DNA of 64,000 bases from G963662985 sp963662985. GTDB lineage: Bacteria > Chloroflexota > Anaerolineae > Anaerolineales > UBA11579. The stretch spans positions 434,001-498,000 of the forward strand of contig OY760066.1 of the NCBI GenBank assembly GCA_963662985.1, read 5' to 3'. The notes under the pieces are model-generated. The model saw only the letters and a list, made by a program, of their open reading frames with translations. It was not told the DNA's origin and did not search any database. A program made the translations under genes and the position numbers. Of this stretch, positions 33,850-43,417 are shown piece after piece. Each line of letters starts with the position of its first letter. The stretch's first letter is position 1.

Positions 33850-36042
33850 ATGAATAAAGGTAAAAAAATAAAAATCAAAAATTTTTTTTTAATTCTTTTT
33901 TTTACGGGGTTATATTCTTTTACTTTTTCAAATATGCTTTTCCCGCTCTCAAGTTTTTCGAAAAATAATAAATTTCTAGTTTTACTTCTTTTTATATTTT
34001 TTTTCAGTTTTGGAATTAATCAATTTTTAATTAAAAATACAGATATATTGTTAAATAAAACTAAAATCGACTTATTTTTTTTGTTTATTTTTTCTTTTAT
34101 CATTAGTGTTTTGATATTTTCTGTGATTCCTCTGAGAAATGTGTATTATCCAATTCAAGAATCTATAAAAATAAAAACCAATTCTTCAGGTTTAGGTTTT
34201 TCATATATTAATAGGATTTTTGAAAAGGATCATTCAGAAAACGTTGAGCCTTTTTTTTCTTTTATTGGAGCTTGGAATACTAAAGAATCTGGTTGGCTAT
34301 GGGAGCATAAAGGAAATGGAGATGCTGAAGTTATTTATGAAGGCTCTTCTTATATTAGGGAGCCAATTCAATATGAAATTGGATTTGTTCGGACTGATGA
34401 GGATTCTGAAGCTGAAATTGAGATAAATGGGAAAAATTATCACGTCTCAGTTTCAGCAATGTGTGATGGCGAAGAAAATTTAATTTTTGTTTCTGAAGTT
34501 CAAACTATTGAGACATACTCAAAAGTGTGGCAATTAATCACTTTCATTTATCCGATTGCAAATTTCTTAACCCTTTTTATAACGATTAGTTTGGCGTTCC
34601 TCTATATTGATGCAATCAATCAAGAAAAAATTGCGAAGTGGATTCAATTCTTGATTTTCACCATTTTGTTTTATTTGTTTTGGTTAGCTTTGCCCTATCA
34701 GAACCGATTCTATTCGATAGAAAGCAGAAATTGGCTGACATTGCTGGTGGGAGTGATGGTCGTTGGTGTTGTTCCATTGGGGCTTGTATTTCTTGTTAGG
34801 AGATACCCGAAAACGAGGGGGTTTGTTTTTGCTGGTGTTTTGCTGCTTGCGGTTGCTGTGAGATTTTATTGGATTAGAATGGTACATTCTGTGCCGGTAT
34901 CTGATTTTGGGGATTTTCATAAATGGGCGCTGCTGCTTTTACAAGGTGGCAACGGGGGCCGAATCTATATTGATCGGTATCCGAATTTTGTGCGCTTGTT
35001 GAGTTTGTTTTATCGTGTTTTCTCGACCATTCAAGCTGTTCAAGTATTGAATGTAGTGTTTTCTGTTGGGACGGCAGGTTTGATTGGGGGAATCCTTTGG
35101 GTGTATGGCCTTTATGCAGAAGGTGTGATTGCGGCTTATTTGTTTGCGATCTTCCCATCTGAATTGGCGATGGTAACACTGGTTAATACAGATATTCCGG
35201 CTGTGTTCTTTTTGGCTCTGACTGTGTTTTTGTTTGCATTGTTTCTAAAAAATCAAAAAAATGGGCATTTGGTGTTGGCTGCTATTGCTTTTTGTTTTGC
35301 CAATATTCTGCGAGGTGCACTGATCATTTATATGATGGTGTTTGTTGTTGGGTTTGTAATTCAGTTTGTTCAAAAGAAGGAATTCAAAAAAGTATTACTT
35401 AGTGTTGGTATTTTTCTGATAAGTTTTATAGTTGCAACCAAGGCGATTGGGGTGGGAATTAATCAGGTAACTGTAGAAGGACTGGAAATCGAAGAAGGAT
35501 ATTATATGATCTGGCCATTGGTAAATGGTGTGAATGTGGAAACACTCGGTAGAACCAATGATGCAGATAATGCGTTAGTGCATTCTTGGGATGCGGATCG
35601 AGCAACGAGTATTGGTTTGGAAGTTGTTTTTGAACGACTGTTCTCTAATCCGATTGGCTTTTATAAAATACTAGGTGAAAAATATGAATATATGTTTGCA
35701 GATGCCACTTATATGACGTTATGGGCATTTGTGGATGAAAGTTTGGAGACTTTTAATATCGAAATCGGATGGAAGCAACCAGTTGCTGAGGTGCAGGCTA
35801 TTTTTGCTCAACTTAGCCAGTACGCATATCTGATCGTATTGTTGTTTGGGGTAATAGCAAGTTTTCATTATTCTAGCCGTAATTCAATACTATATTTATT
35901 GCCGAATATGGTGATTTTATCTTCACTACTAGCTTACACATTTTTTGAAGTTCAACCTCGATATCAAAGACCTATCATTCCGTTTTTAATTATGATTGCT
36001 AGTTTGGTGTTCTATCAAGTGGATCGTAAGTCAATTAAGTAG
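33850..36042 (+). CDS. Large membrane protein, GT39/ArnT-like glycosyltransferase
   Basis: 730 residues. Residues 1-90 hold two or three hydrophobic segments, residues 100-210 a soluble domain, then about 10 membrane segments. The SVPVSDFGDFHKWALLLLQGG loop with two Asp matches the first extracytoplasmic loop of GT-C (ArnT/PMT) enzymes. The first 600 or so bases are very AT-rich, the rest ordinary. AAGGGA-like site precedes ATG. Divergent from the glycan operon and presumably part of it; acceptor unknown. Confidence 0.72.
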   Translation: MNKGKKIKIKNFFLILFFTGLYSFTFSNMLFPLSSFSKNNKFLVLLLFIFFFSFGINQFLIKNTDILLNKTKIDLFFLFIFSFIISVLIFSVIPLRNVYYPIQESIKIKTNSSGLGFSYINRIFEKDHSENVEPFFSFIGAWNTKESGWLWEHKGNGDAEVIYEGSSYIREPIQYEIGFVRTDEDSEAEIEINGKNYHVSVSAMCDGEENLIFVSEVQTIETYSKVWQLITFIYPIANFLTLFITISLAFLYIDAINQEKIAKWIQFLIFTILFYLFWLALPYQNRFYSIESRNWLTLLVGVMVVGVVPLGLVFLVRRYPKTRGFVFAGVLLLAVAVRFYWIRMVHSVPVSDFGDFHKWALLLLQGGNGGRIYIDRYPNFVRLLSLFYRVFSTIQAVQVLNVVFSVGTAGLIGGILWVYGLYAEGVIAAYLFAIFPSELAMVTLVNTDIPAVFFLALTVFLFALFLKNQKNGHLVLAAIAFCFANILRGALIIYMMVFVVGFVIQFVQKKEFKKVLLSVGIFLISFIVATKAIGVGINQVTVEGLEIEEGYYMIWPLVNGVNVETLGRTNDADNALVHSWDADRATSIGLEVVFERLFSNPIGFYKILGEKYEYMFADATYMTLWAFVDESLETFNIEIGWKQPVAEVQAIFAQLSQYAYLIVLLFGVIASFHYSSRNSILYLLPNMVILSSLLAYTFFEVQPRYQRPIIPFLIMIASLVFYQVDRKSIK

Positions 36043-36098
36043 GATTTGTTTTATGAAATTTGGCAGTTTCTTCGGTATAATTACAACCATTCTGATTT

Positions 36099-37763
36099 AT
36101 GGATAAAATAAAACACTATTTAATTTCAGCTTTGCGACAAGATTTTTTGGCTGGTTTGACAGTCTCTATGATCGCTATTCCTCAATCTATGGCTTATGCC
36201 ACGATTGCAGGCGTTGAGCCGGTGATGGGGCTCTATGCGGCTATGTTGCCGGCATTGATTGCTGCACTATTTGGAAGTAGCAAATATCTGGTTACAGGGG
36301 CTACCAATGCAATTTCGCTAACTACTGCAAGTGTTTTGATTGCATATATAGGTTTGCCTGACTATTCAGAATATGTTTTTTTTGTGGCGTTTGCCAGTGG
36401 TTTGATGATGTTATTGATGGGGATATTCAACTTAAGTTCGTTAATTCGTTTTATTTCAAATAGTGTTTTGACCGCATTTTTGGCTGGGGCAGGCACTTTG
36501 ATTATTATTAATCAAACGGGGGGATTGATGGGAATTGATCGCCAAGTGGGCAGTTCGCCCATAGAAACGGTCCGAGATCTTTTTCAGAGTTTGGGTTCCA
36601 TTAATTATCATGTACTGCTATTAAGTGTGATTAGTATTTTAATTTTGGTTTTTATGAATAAGATCACAAATTTGATTCCAGCAGCATTTGTTTCGATGTT
36701 GGTGAGTGGTTTTTTGGTTTGGGTTTTAGACTGGCAGCGGTTTGGAGTGAAGGTTATTTCGGATATATCGATGATGGAGATTGGATTGTTTGATTTTTCA
36801 ATTCCTAATGTACCGATTAAGGCGATTCCAGATTTATTTTTGAGTGCATTTGCAATTGCGTTATTGGCGTTGATTCAAACGATATCTGTTGAAAAACCTT
36901 TGGCGATGGCTAGAAATGAACGCATTGTGCCCCGGCAGGATTTTATGGCACAAGGGGCTGCTTCAATGATGAGCGGCTTGGTGGGCAGTATTCCCACGGC
37001 AGGGTCTTTAGCACAGAGTGCGGTGAATTTTGATTCGGGGGCAAAAACAAAAACGGCTGCGGTTTTTTCAGCGATGTTTGTGTTTTTAACGACAGTGTTT
37101 TTCTCTGGATTAATTGATCTGATTCCTACTTCTTGCCTCTCTTCAATTGTGATTGTGAGTGCGATTCGTTTGATTGATTTTAAACATATTCGGCAAACAT
37201 GGAATAATAGTTTTCATTCAAAAGTTTTGCTGGTGTTTACCTATGTGATGACAATTTTGCTACCCTTACAAAAGGCCGTTTTTGTGGGTACGGGACTGTC
37301 TATCCTTCTTTATCTGTATGTCAGTAAAAATGTAAAATTATCCTATTTGCGAATTATCGATAATAAAATTCATGAATTGCCCATGAATGATTTGTTTGAA
37401 AATTCAGAAAAAAATATAATTTTAAATGTGGAAGGATCGATGTATTTTGGGTCTGCAGATGTTTTGGAAAGTCAGATAGATCTTATATTAGACAAGAAGG
37501 AAATCGACGGAATCATCTTTTATATGCGTTCCATTCATTCTATGGCGAGTACGATGACAGTTGCCTTTGTGAATATTTTGAGAACATTGCAACTTAAGGG
37601 GATTAATATTTATGTTTGTGGTATTGATGAAGAAGTAAGAAAAATTTTAATTAATGGGGGAATCTTGGATGTGTTGGCGGAAGAGCAGGTTGTGGCAAAA
37701 GGCACTATTATTTTTGATCGGTTGATTGACCTCTATATAAATCATTTGCCAAGCGAAGTATAA
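36099..37763 (+). CDS. SulP-family anion permease with STAS domain
   Basis: 554 residues. Motifs of the SulP family: DFLAGLTVSMIAIPQSMAYA, GVEPVMGLYAA, VTGATNAISL and MSGLVGSIPTAGSLAQSAVNF, in about 10-12 membrane segments; the cytoplasmic STAS domain covers about 430-545. Carries sulfate, bicarbonate or another anion. A TATAAT box (36076-36081) lies 18 bases before ATG and no ribosome site is visible, so the leader is very short. Confidence 0.92.
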   Translation: MDKIKHYLISALRQDFLAGLTVSMIAIPQSMAYATIAGVEPVMGLYAAMLPALIAALFGSSKYLVTGATNAISLTTASVLIAYIGLPDYSEYVFFVAFASGLMMLLMGIFNLSSLIRFISNSVLTAFLAGAGTLIIINQTGGLMGIDRQVGSSPIETVRDLFQSLGSINYHVLLLSVISILILVFMNKITNLIPAAFVSMLVSGFLVWVLDWQRFGVKVISDISMMEIGLFDFSIPNVPIKAIPDLFLSAFAIALLALIQTISVEKPLAMARNERIVPRQDFMAQGAASMMSGLVGSIPTAGSLAQSAVNFDSGAKTKTAAVFSAMFVFLTTVFFSGLIDLIPTSCLSSIVIVSAIRLIDFKHIRQTWNNSFHSKVLLVFTYVMTILLPLQKAVFVGTGLSILLYLYVSKNVKLSYLRIIDNKIHELPMNDLFENSEKNIILNVEGSMYFGSADVLESQIDLILDKKEIDGIIFYMRSIHSMASTMTVAFVNILRTLQLKGINIYVCGIDEEVRKILINGGILDVLAEEQVVAKGTIIFDRLIDLYINHLPSEV

Positions 37764-37794
37764 AATAAATCAGTTGAGTAATGTCTTTTCTAAA

Positions 37795-37832
37795 AAGAGC
37801 GCTTATCAATTTTTGATAAACGCTCTTCTTTT
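37795..37832. terminator. Bidirectional terminator between convergent genes
   Basis: AAGAGCGCTTATCA pairs with TGATAAACGCTCTT (one mismatch) around a T-rich loop, with A and T tracts on both sides. It serves the SulP gene and the convergent membrane protein gene. Confidence 0.8.
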
Positions 37833-38818
37833 TATAATCTTTTGACTTTATTAGTAATTAATGAAATTCCTAAGAAAATGAGATAAAAGAGAAACACAAG
37901 TCCAAATTCAATAAATGGGATACGGATGACCTCATTGATGCCAATAAAATTATTGATGAATGTGTAATAGGCAAGCATTCCGAGCACAAATAGGATTGAG
38001 ATGATTCTGCGTGTCCATGGTTTGAGACCTAGGCCGTATATTTGTGTGAGAATAATCATTGCACCAAAACCAAAGGCAAACATTGGCCATATACCATTGG
38101 CTTGATAGATGGCTACGATAGTGCCATGAATTAGGACTAAGATCTCTAAGAAAAAGGTCCAATATTTATTAAAATGAGCACGGTTATATAGAAATACTGA
38201 TTGTGTGAGCAGGACAAACATGTAGAAAAAGCCTGCAAGATGGCCAAATGTATTTTCCATGGGATGATACCAAAATGTATAGATTAACCCCCAGGTTATG
38301 ATATAGCCATGATATTGTTTGATGACTTGCAGAAATCTCTTTTGAAATTTAACTTTTTTCCCGAGGATAAGGCCTCTGCGAGGAGTTTCTAGAATAAGGA
38401 TGAGGACTAGCATGAGGATGACAGATCCTTGAGAAGTGACTTCTGGAACTGCGATTGCTAAACCATCATACCAAATTTGAGTTTGGAGCCAGTGAAGTCC
38501 AAAGAAAAATAAATGAGTGGCTAACATGGCCCAGTTGAACCATTGAAATTTTTCGGTTGTTTTTGCTTTTTGCTTTTGTGCAAAGAAAATGATGATCCAA
38601 GCAGATATGTTATGGAGTGCGTATCCTACCCAGGCAGTGACATATGCCATGGTGGTTGGATTGTGAGTTTGCCATGGATAGAAAAATGAAAAGTATTTTT
38701 CATTTACAATGTCAAATTTGGCTGCCAAAGAATTTGCAGTTAAGTAAATAATCATAGTTAAAGAGAAAGCGATTAATAAGGCAATCAATATGTTATTTGT
38801 TGTTTTATTAAGTTTCAT
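37832..38818 (-). CDS. Unrecognised polytopic membrane protein
   Basis: 328 residues with about nine hydrophobic segments, many aromatic residues and several conserved-looking His (AYVTAWVGYALHNIS, THLFFFGLHWLQTQIW, YHPMENTFGHLAGFF). No family recognised. The His pattern inside membrane segments could be heme or metal ligands, but this is only suggested by spacing. GGGAG precedes ATG. Stands alone between a terminator and the divergent GGDEF gene. Confidence 0.7.
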   Translation of the reverse strand: MKLNKTTNNILIALLIAFSLTMIIYLTANSLAAKFDIVNEKYFSFFYPWQTHNPTTMAYVTAWVGYALHNISAWIIIFFAQKQKAKTTEKFQWFNWAMLATHLFFFGLHWLQTQIWYDGLAIAVPEVTSQGSVILMLVLILILETPRRGLILGKKVKFQKRFLQVIKQYHGYIITWGLIYTFWYHPMENTFGHLAGFFYMFVLLTQSVFLYNRAHFNKYWTFFLEILVLIHGTIVAIYQANGIWPMFAFGFGAMIILTQIYGLGLKPWTRRIISILFVLGMLAYYTFINNFIGINEVIRIPFIEFGLVFLFYLIFLGISLITNKVKRL

Positions 38819-39003
38819 AAAATCTCCCGTAAATTGTCTACATATTGTCTATATATTACTATAGATGATAGTTGTAATCAATCTTTTACCTATACTCACT
38901 TCGTAATCTTATATATTTTTACCCAACTAAATTGATAAGTAAACAAAGTAGACATTAAGCTATAATGTGTAAACAAATGTTAATTTAGTCGCAAAAAGGT
39001 GCT

Positions 39004-40539
39004 ATGAGAAATCGAAATATTATAAAAAATGAATTATATAATAAGTGGTTTAATATTTTTATTATCTTAATTCTATTTATTGCGTATACTATTTTGATCT
39101 TTGTAATTGATCAAAATTTTTCTGCGAGAATTGAATCTGCAAAAGAGACAAAAATTCATGAATATAGCGCTCAGATTTCTTCTTTGATTACTTTGAATAG
39201 AAAGTTGGCTGATGTTTATTTCATTGAATTAATTAATAAAAATCAAGAGGTTCTTAATCTGATGACAATAGCTAATATCTCAGATGAAACCGTTAAAGAT
39301 ATTTCTCGGGAAAAACTAGCTGCGATTGTTCAACCAATCTATGATCAGAAAATAAGTAATGAGTTTCGGCAATTTCATTTTCATTTGGTGAATTCAGAAA
39401 GTTTTTATCGAGCACATAAACAAAATGAATTTGGAGATAGTCTTGTAGGAATTAGATCTACAGTTGAGACAGCTAATAATGAATTGAGATTTGTGGAAGG
39501 ATTTGAGGAAGGAAGAATATATAATGGTTATCGTTATGTTTATCCTTTGTTCAATGGGAATAGGCATGTTGGGAGTGTAGAATTAAGCATTTCTATGGCG
39601 GCTTTTACTTCTGTTATTAATGAATCTTTTTTATGTGATGGAATTTATATTATAAAAAAAGAAATCACAGATGAAAAACTTTTTCGAGAATATCGTCTTG
39701 AATATTATTTTGAAAGTCCGATTTTTTCAGATTATTATATTGATCGAGAAGTTTTTATGTTAGACGATCAAAATAGTTTATCCAATTATCCGATTAATGC
39801 TTTTGATGAATTATTAAGTCAAGAAAAAGATTTTGTATATATCAATCGAGATGAGGGCTATTTTACAAATTATATTTTTATCTCTGTAAAAAACTTTAAT
39901 GGCGACCATGTTGGTTATTTTGTTTTTTCTGAAAAAAATAATGAGATTGTCAATTTAATGAATGATAAACTTTTAACTAATTTTTTATTAGGTTGTTTTT
40001 GGCTGACGATTGTTTTTATTCTTATTTATGTTCTTAATTCTCGGAGCAAAACCTATCAAAAGAGTATGATTGATTATTTGACTGGGGTGAATAATTTTAA
40101 AGGATTTAGTATTAAAGCAAATTTATTATTTGAAAGCGCAAAACGTTTTGGTAATTTTTGGATTTGTTTTATTGATATTGATGATTTTAAAAAAATCAAT
40201 GATACTTATGGACATTCAGTTGGTGATACTATTTTGATTGATTTTGCAAATATTCTGACTGAATCTTTTAGAAGTTCAGATGTTATTGGGAGAATTGGAG
40301 GGGATGAATTTGTGGTTTGTGGGATTTGCAAACAAGAAGAATGTGGGGATATTTTCTTTGAGCGAATTGAAGATAAAGTGAATAAATATAATGAGCTAAA
40401 TATCAATAAAATTGATCATTTGTTACAGTTTAGTTATGGCTTTTCACAGGTAAATGATTATGCAGTTGTTTCTTTTGAGGATTTATTAAATTTTGCAGAT
40501 CAAAAAATGTATATGATGAAGGGTTCAAGGAAAAAGTAA
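39004..40539 (+). CDS. Membrane diguanylate cyclase with periplasmic Cache-type sensor
   Basis: 511 residues. A membrane segment at about 15-37, a periplasmic region at 40-320 resembling double-Cache sensors (FGDSLVGIRSTVE, FEEGRIYNGYRYVYPLFNG, HVGSVELSISM), a second membrane segment near 325-345 and a C-terminal GGDEF domain. The active site GGDEF is intact and an RxxD (RSSD) lies five residues before it, so product inhibition is likely. Makes c-di-GMP in response to an external ligand. A TATAAT box is at 38961-38966; no good -35. Confidence 0.9.
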   Translation: MRNRNIIKNELYNKWFNIFIILILFIAYTILIFVIDQNFSARIESAKETKIHEYSAQISSLITLNRKLADVYFIELINKNQEVLNLMTIANISDETVKDISREKLAAIVQPIYDQKISNEFRQFHFHLVNSESFYRAHKQNEFGDSLVGIRSTVETANNELRFVEGFEEGRIYNGYRYVYPLFNGNRHVGSVELSISMAAFTSVINESFLCDGIYIIKKEITDEKLFREYRLEYYFESPIFSDYYIDREVFMLDDQNSLSNYPINAFDELLSQEKDFVYINRDEGYFTNYIFISVKNFNGDHVGYFVFSEKNNEIVNLMNDKLLTNFLLGCFWLTIVFILIYVLNSRSKTYQKSMIDYLTGVNNFKGFSIKANLLFESAKRFGNFWICFIDIDDFKKINDTYGHSVGDTILIDFANILTESFRSSDVIGRIGGDEFVVCGICKQEECGDIFFERIEDKVNKYNELNINKIDHLLQFSYGFSQVNDYAVVSFEDLLNFADQKMYMMKGSRKK

Positions 40540-40564
40540 AAACTCCAAGTGGAGTTTTTTATTT
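40539..40564 (+). terminator. Rho-independent terminator
   Basis: AAAACTCC / GGAGTTTT stem with AAGT loop and T run, overlapping the 3' end of the cyclase gene and abutting the stop of the convergent response-regulator remnant. Confidence 0.8.
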
Positions 40565-41165
40565 CCCTAATCCATATTTAACTGCTTTGTGGGCTGCTTG
40601 GGTTCGATTGTCTACTTGAAGTTTGTTTAATATAGCACTAATGTAATTTCTTATTGTTCCGTTGCTGAGAAATAGCTGATCAGCTATTTCGTTGTTGGTG
40701 AATCCTTTGGTTAATAGATGAAGCACTTCTAATTCTCTTTGGGATAGTTCTGTTTCAAGGGTGGGGGTGTGAATGGGATCCACTTGAGAGGCTTGTTGGA
40801 AGATTTTATCGTCAATTTCTGGGTCGATATACGTTTTGCCAAAATCGATGGTTTTGACTGCTTCAATGAGATCTTCTCTGGCTGTACCTTTGAAGAGGTA
40901 TCCATTAGCGCCGCTGCGAATGGTTTTAAAGACCCATTCATCGTCACTGAATGTTGTGAGAACAATAATTTTTAAATTCTTTATTGTCTTTTTTGATTTC
41001 TTCAGTTGCACTTATGCCATTCATAGTTGGCATTTTAAGATCGATCATAATTAAATCAGGTGATAAGGATTTTGTTTTTTCAATTGCTTCTAGTCCATTG
41101 TTGGCGATTCCAACAACTTCGATGGAATGATCTGATGTTAGAATCATTTCTAATCCTTCGCATAC
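40559..41165 (-). pseudogene. NarL/LuxR-type response regulator, truncated at the 5' end and frameshifted
   Basis: Two overlapping frames make one receiver-plus-HTH protein. The first (to about 40970) carries IVCEGLEMILTSDHSIEVVG and PDLIMIDLKMPTMNG (phospho-acceptor Asp). The second carries LKIIVLTTFSDDEWVFK, NGYLFKG and a LuxR HTH (LSQRELEVLHLLTKGFTNNEIADQL). The frame changes by one base near 40970-40980, in the run encoding KKDNKEFKN/KNLKIIVL. The beginning of the receiver, with its acidic pair, is missing: homology starts abruptly at IVCEG near 41165, where sequence of another gene remnant begins on the opposite strand. Confidence 0.82.
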
Positions 41166-41273
41166 TATCATTTTGGCAACTGCATTTTCTGCTTTTGTGG
41201 GGATTGTGTTTGGTCTATATTCTGCAAATCGGGCTGCGAATTGCAACCAGTGGAAGCACTTCGTACGGACTGA
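41164..41273 (+). pseudogene. 3' remnant of a MacB-type (FtsX-domain) ABC permease gene
   Basis: On the plus strand, TIILATAFSAFVGIVFGLYS is followed by ANRAA and, after a one-base frameshift near 41240, LQPVEALRTD and TGA (41271-41273). This is the hallmark end of MacB-like permeases (GLYPAxxAAxLxPIEALR). Only about 36 codons remain. A terminator-like hairpin follows at 41301. The remnant ends at 41165 exactly where the truncated response regulator begins, marking a deletion or rearrangement joint. Confidence 0.7.
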
Positions 41274-41300
41274 TTCTAAATTTAATTGGATTTTTTCTAA

Positions 41301-41330
41301 AAGATTGAGTTTTTTCTCACTCTTTTTATT
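41301..41330 (+). terminator. Terminator-like hairpin after the permease remnant
   Basis: AAGATTGAG / CTCACTCTT (one mismatch) with a T6 loop and a TTTATTT tail, correctly placed for the plus-strand remnant. Confidence 0.5.
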
Positions 41331-41426
41331 TAAGTGAGTTGAAATAAGCCTTAGGGCAAATTATAATATTTATAAAAAGAATTAGATAAATTTCGTGTAA
41401 TTTGTTATGTTTATAAAGGAAAAGAT

Positions 41427-42317
41427 ATGATTAAAAACTTTAAGGAAATGGAAGATCGTTTAAAATCTCATGCTAAAAAACCAATTTTGGGGATTGTGAA
41501 TGGGCATGATATGCATAGTTTGGAAGCTGCAAAGGAAGCTTTAGATAACGATTTGATTGAAGTTGTGTTGGTGGGGATTGAAGAAAAAATTGATGATATT
41601 TTAATTGAGATTGGATTGGCAAAAGATAAAGTACGTGTGATTAATTGCGTGGGGGATGCTGAAAGTGCTGCTTTGGCTGTGAAGATGGCTAAGGATGGGG
41701 ACGTAAACTTTTTGATGAAGGGGAAAATCCAGACACGTGATTTTTTGAAAGCTGTGGTTAATTCTGAAACTGGGATCAAAAAAAATGATTTGTTGAGTAT
41801 GATTATGTTGTTGGAAATGGATAGCTTCCATAAAGTTGTGGGTGTGACCGATGGGGGCATGGTGATGTATCCAGATCTAGATGAAAAAGTTGCAATCCTG
41901 AAAAATGCTGTGGAGTTGTACCATCGTTTGGGATATGAACGACCCAAGGCGGCGATTTTGGCGGCTGTTGAGGTGGTGAACCCTAAGATGAAAGAAACTG
42001 TGGATGCAGATGCAATTAAGAAGATGAATTTGCCAGGTTGTTTTGTGGAAGGTCCGTTGGCGTATGATTTAGCTTTTTCAAGAGAATCAGCTGAGATTAA
42101 GGGATATAAGAGTGAAATTGTGGAAGATGCTGATATCCTTTTGGTGCCTGATATTGCAAGCGGGAATATTTTGAGCAAAGCTTTGATCTATTCTGGTGGG
42201 GCAAAAATGGCTGGCACAGTTTTGGGTGCAGAGGTGCCGATTGTTTTAACCTCTCGAGGTTCTAGTGCGTATGAAAAATATTATTCAATTGTTTTGGCTG
42301 CATTAAATCGAAAATAG
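41427..42317 (+). CDS. ptb: Phosphate butyryltransferase (phosphotransbutyrylase)
   Basis: 296 residues, the usual size. Converts butyryl-CoA and phosphate to butyryl phosphate. Motifs of the PTA/PTB family: FLMKGKIQTRDFLKAVV, MVMYPDLDEKVAIL, AAVEVVNPKM and LLVPDIASGNILSKALIY. AAAGGAAA precedes ATG. Followed after nine bases by butyrate kinase, together giving butyrate (or branched-chain acid) and ATP. Confidence 0.92.
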   Translation: MIKNFKEMEDRLKSHAKKPILGIVNGHDMHSLEAAKEALDNDLIEVVLVGIEEKIDDILIEIGLAKDKVRVINCVGDAESAALAVKMAKDGDVNFLMKGKIQTRDFLKAVVNSETGIKKNDLLSMIMLLEMDSFHKVVGVTDGGMVMYPDLDEKVAILKNAVELYHRLGYERPKAAILAAVEVVNPKMKETVDADAIKKMNLPGCFVEGPLAYDLAFSRESAEIKGYKSEIVEDADILLVPDIASGNILSKALIYSGGAKMAGTVLGAEVPIVLTSRGSSAYEKYYSIVLAALNRK

Positions 42318-42326
42318 GAAATCATT

Positions 42327-43397
42327 ATGAGTATGTATATATTGGTCTTAAATCCTGGAAGCACTTCTACAAAAATTGCTGTTTATGATGGAAAAGAAGA
42401 AGTTTTCACAAAAACTGTGCAACATCAACTCCAAGAATTAGATCAATGCCCTAGGATCATTGATCAATTTTCATTACGCAAAACGAATATTTTAAATGCA
42501 CTAAATGAAAATGGAATTGATGTGAAAGATTTGGCAGGGGTGATGGCAAGGGGAGCTGCTGGATTACATGCAGTTAAATCAGGTGGCTATTTGGTGAACG
42601 ACTTGATGTTAAAACGCGTGATTGAAGGGCCGGTGATGGAACATGCTTCAAATTTGGCGCCATTGATCGCAAAAGATATTGCAGATGAAGTGGGAATCAA
42701 AGCCTATATCTATGATTGTGTGACAATTGATGAGATGATGCCTATGGCAAAATTATCTGGTTTGCCACAAATCCCACGAGTGTCTGCTTTCCATGCGTTA
42801 AATTCACGGGCTATGGCGATGAAAGTTGCCGAAGAAAAAGGGTTGGCATTTGATCAATCAAATTTCATTGTCGCTCATTTAGGCGGTGGTATCACGATTT
42901 GTATGTTGGAGAATGGAAAGGCAATTGATATTAGCTCAGATGATGAAGGACCGTTTTCTCCTGAAAGATCTGGTGCAATTGCTCCGAGTAAATTATTAGC
43001 ATATGTATTTGATAATGAGGTTCCTTTTGAAAAGGCAATCAAGCTGATACGTGGAAAGGGCGGGGTGCGTGCTTATTTGGATACAATTGATATGATTGAT
43101 GTCCGAAATAGGATCGAAGCTGGAGATGAATATGCTGCTTTGGTACGAGATGCGATGATTTATCAGATTGCAAAATTTATTAGTTCGTTGGCAGTAGCTA
43201 CTTATGGCAAAATCGATGCGATCGTGTTAACAGGTAGTATTGCACGAGATCCATATATTGTGGCAGAGATCACAAAACGAGTGGAGTTTTTGGCAGAAGT
43301 GTGTGTGAAACCAGGAGAGAACGAAATGGTTGCTTTGGCTGAAGGGGCATATCGGTTATTGAGTGGGCAAGAAGAAGCTCAAGAATATATGGATTAA
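42327..43397 (+). CDS. buk: Butyrate kinase (acetate/butyrate kinase family)
   Basis: 356 residues. Begins with the ASKHA phosphate loop ILVLNPGSTSTKIAVYD; VAHLGGGITICML and VLTGSIARDP are the adenosine and second phosphate sites. Makes ATP from butyryl phosphate with ptb. Branched-chain acyl phosphates are also used by relatives. Confidence 0.94.
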   Translation: MSMYILVLNPGSTSTKIAVYDGKEEVFTKTVQHQLQELDQCPRIIDQFSLRKTNILNALNENGIDVKDLAGVMARGAAGLHAVKSGGYLVNDLMLKRVIEGPVMEHASNLAPLIAKDIADEVGIKAYIYDCVTIDEMMPMAKLSGLPQIPRVSAFHALNSRAMAMKVAEEKGLAFDQSNFIVAHLGGGITICMLENGKAIDISSDDEGPFSPERSGAIAPSKLLAYVFDNEVPFEKAIKLIRGKGGVRAYLDTIDMIDVRNRIEAGDEYAALVRDAMIYQIAKFISSLAVATYGKIDAIVLTGSIARDPYIVAEITKRVEFLAEVCVKPGENEMVALAEGAYRLLSGQEEAQEYMD

Positions 43398-43417
43398 GAA
43401 TTATGACTTTTTAAAAT

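Noticed and set aside
33761..33878. Upstream extension of the large membrane protein by 39 residues
   Set aside because: It would overlap the divergent gene and lacks a ribosome site, whereas ATG 33761 has GGGGG upstream.
41060..41308. 82-codon plus-strand frame opposite the regulator remnant
   Set aside because: Wrong frame for the MacB remnant and low similarity to anything; shadow frame.
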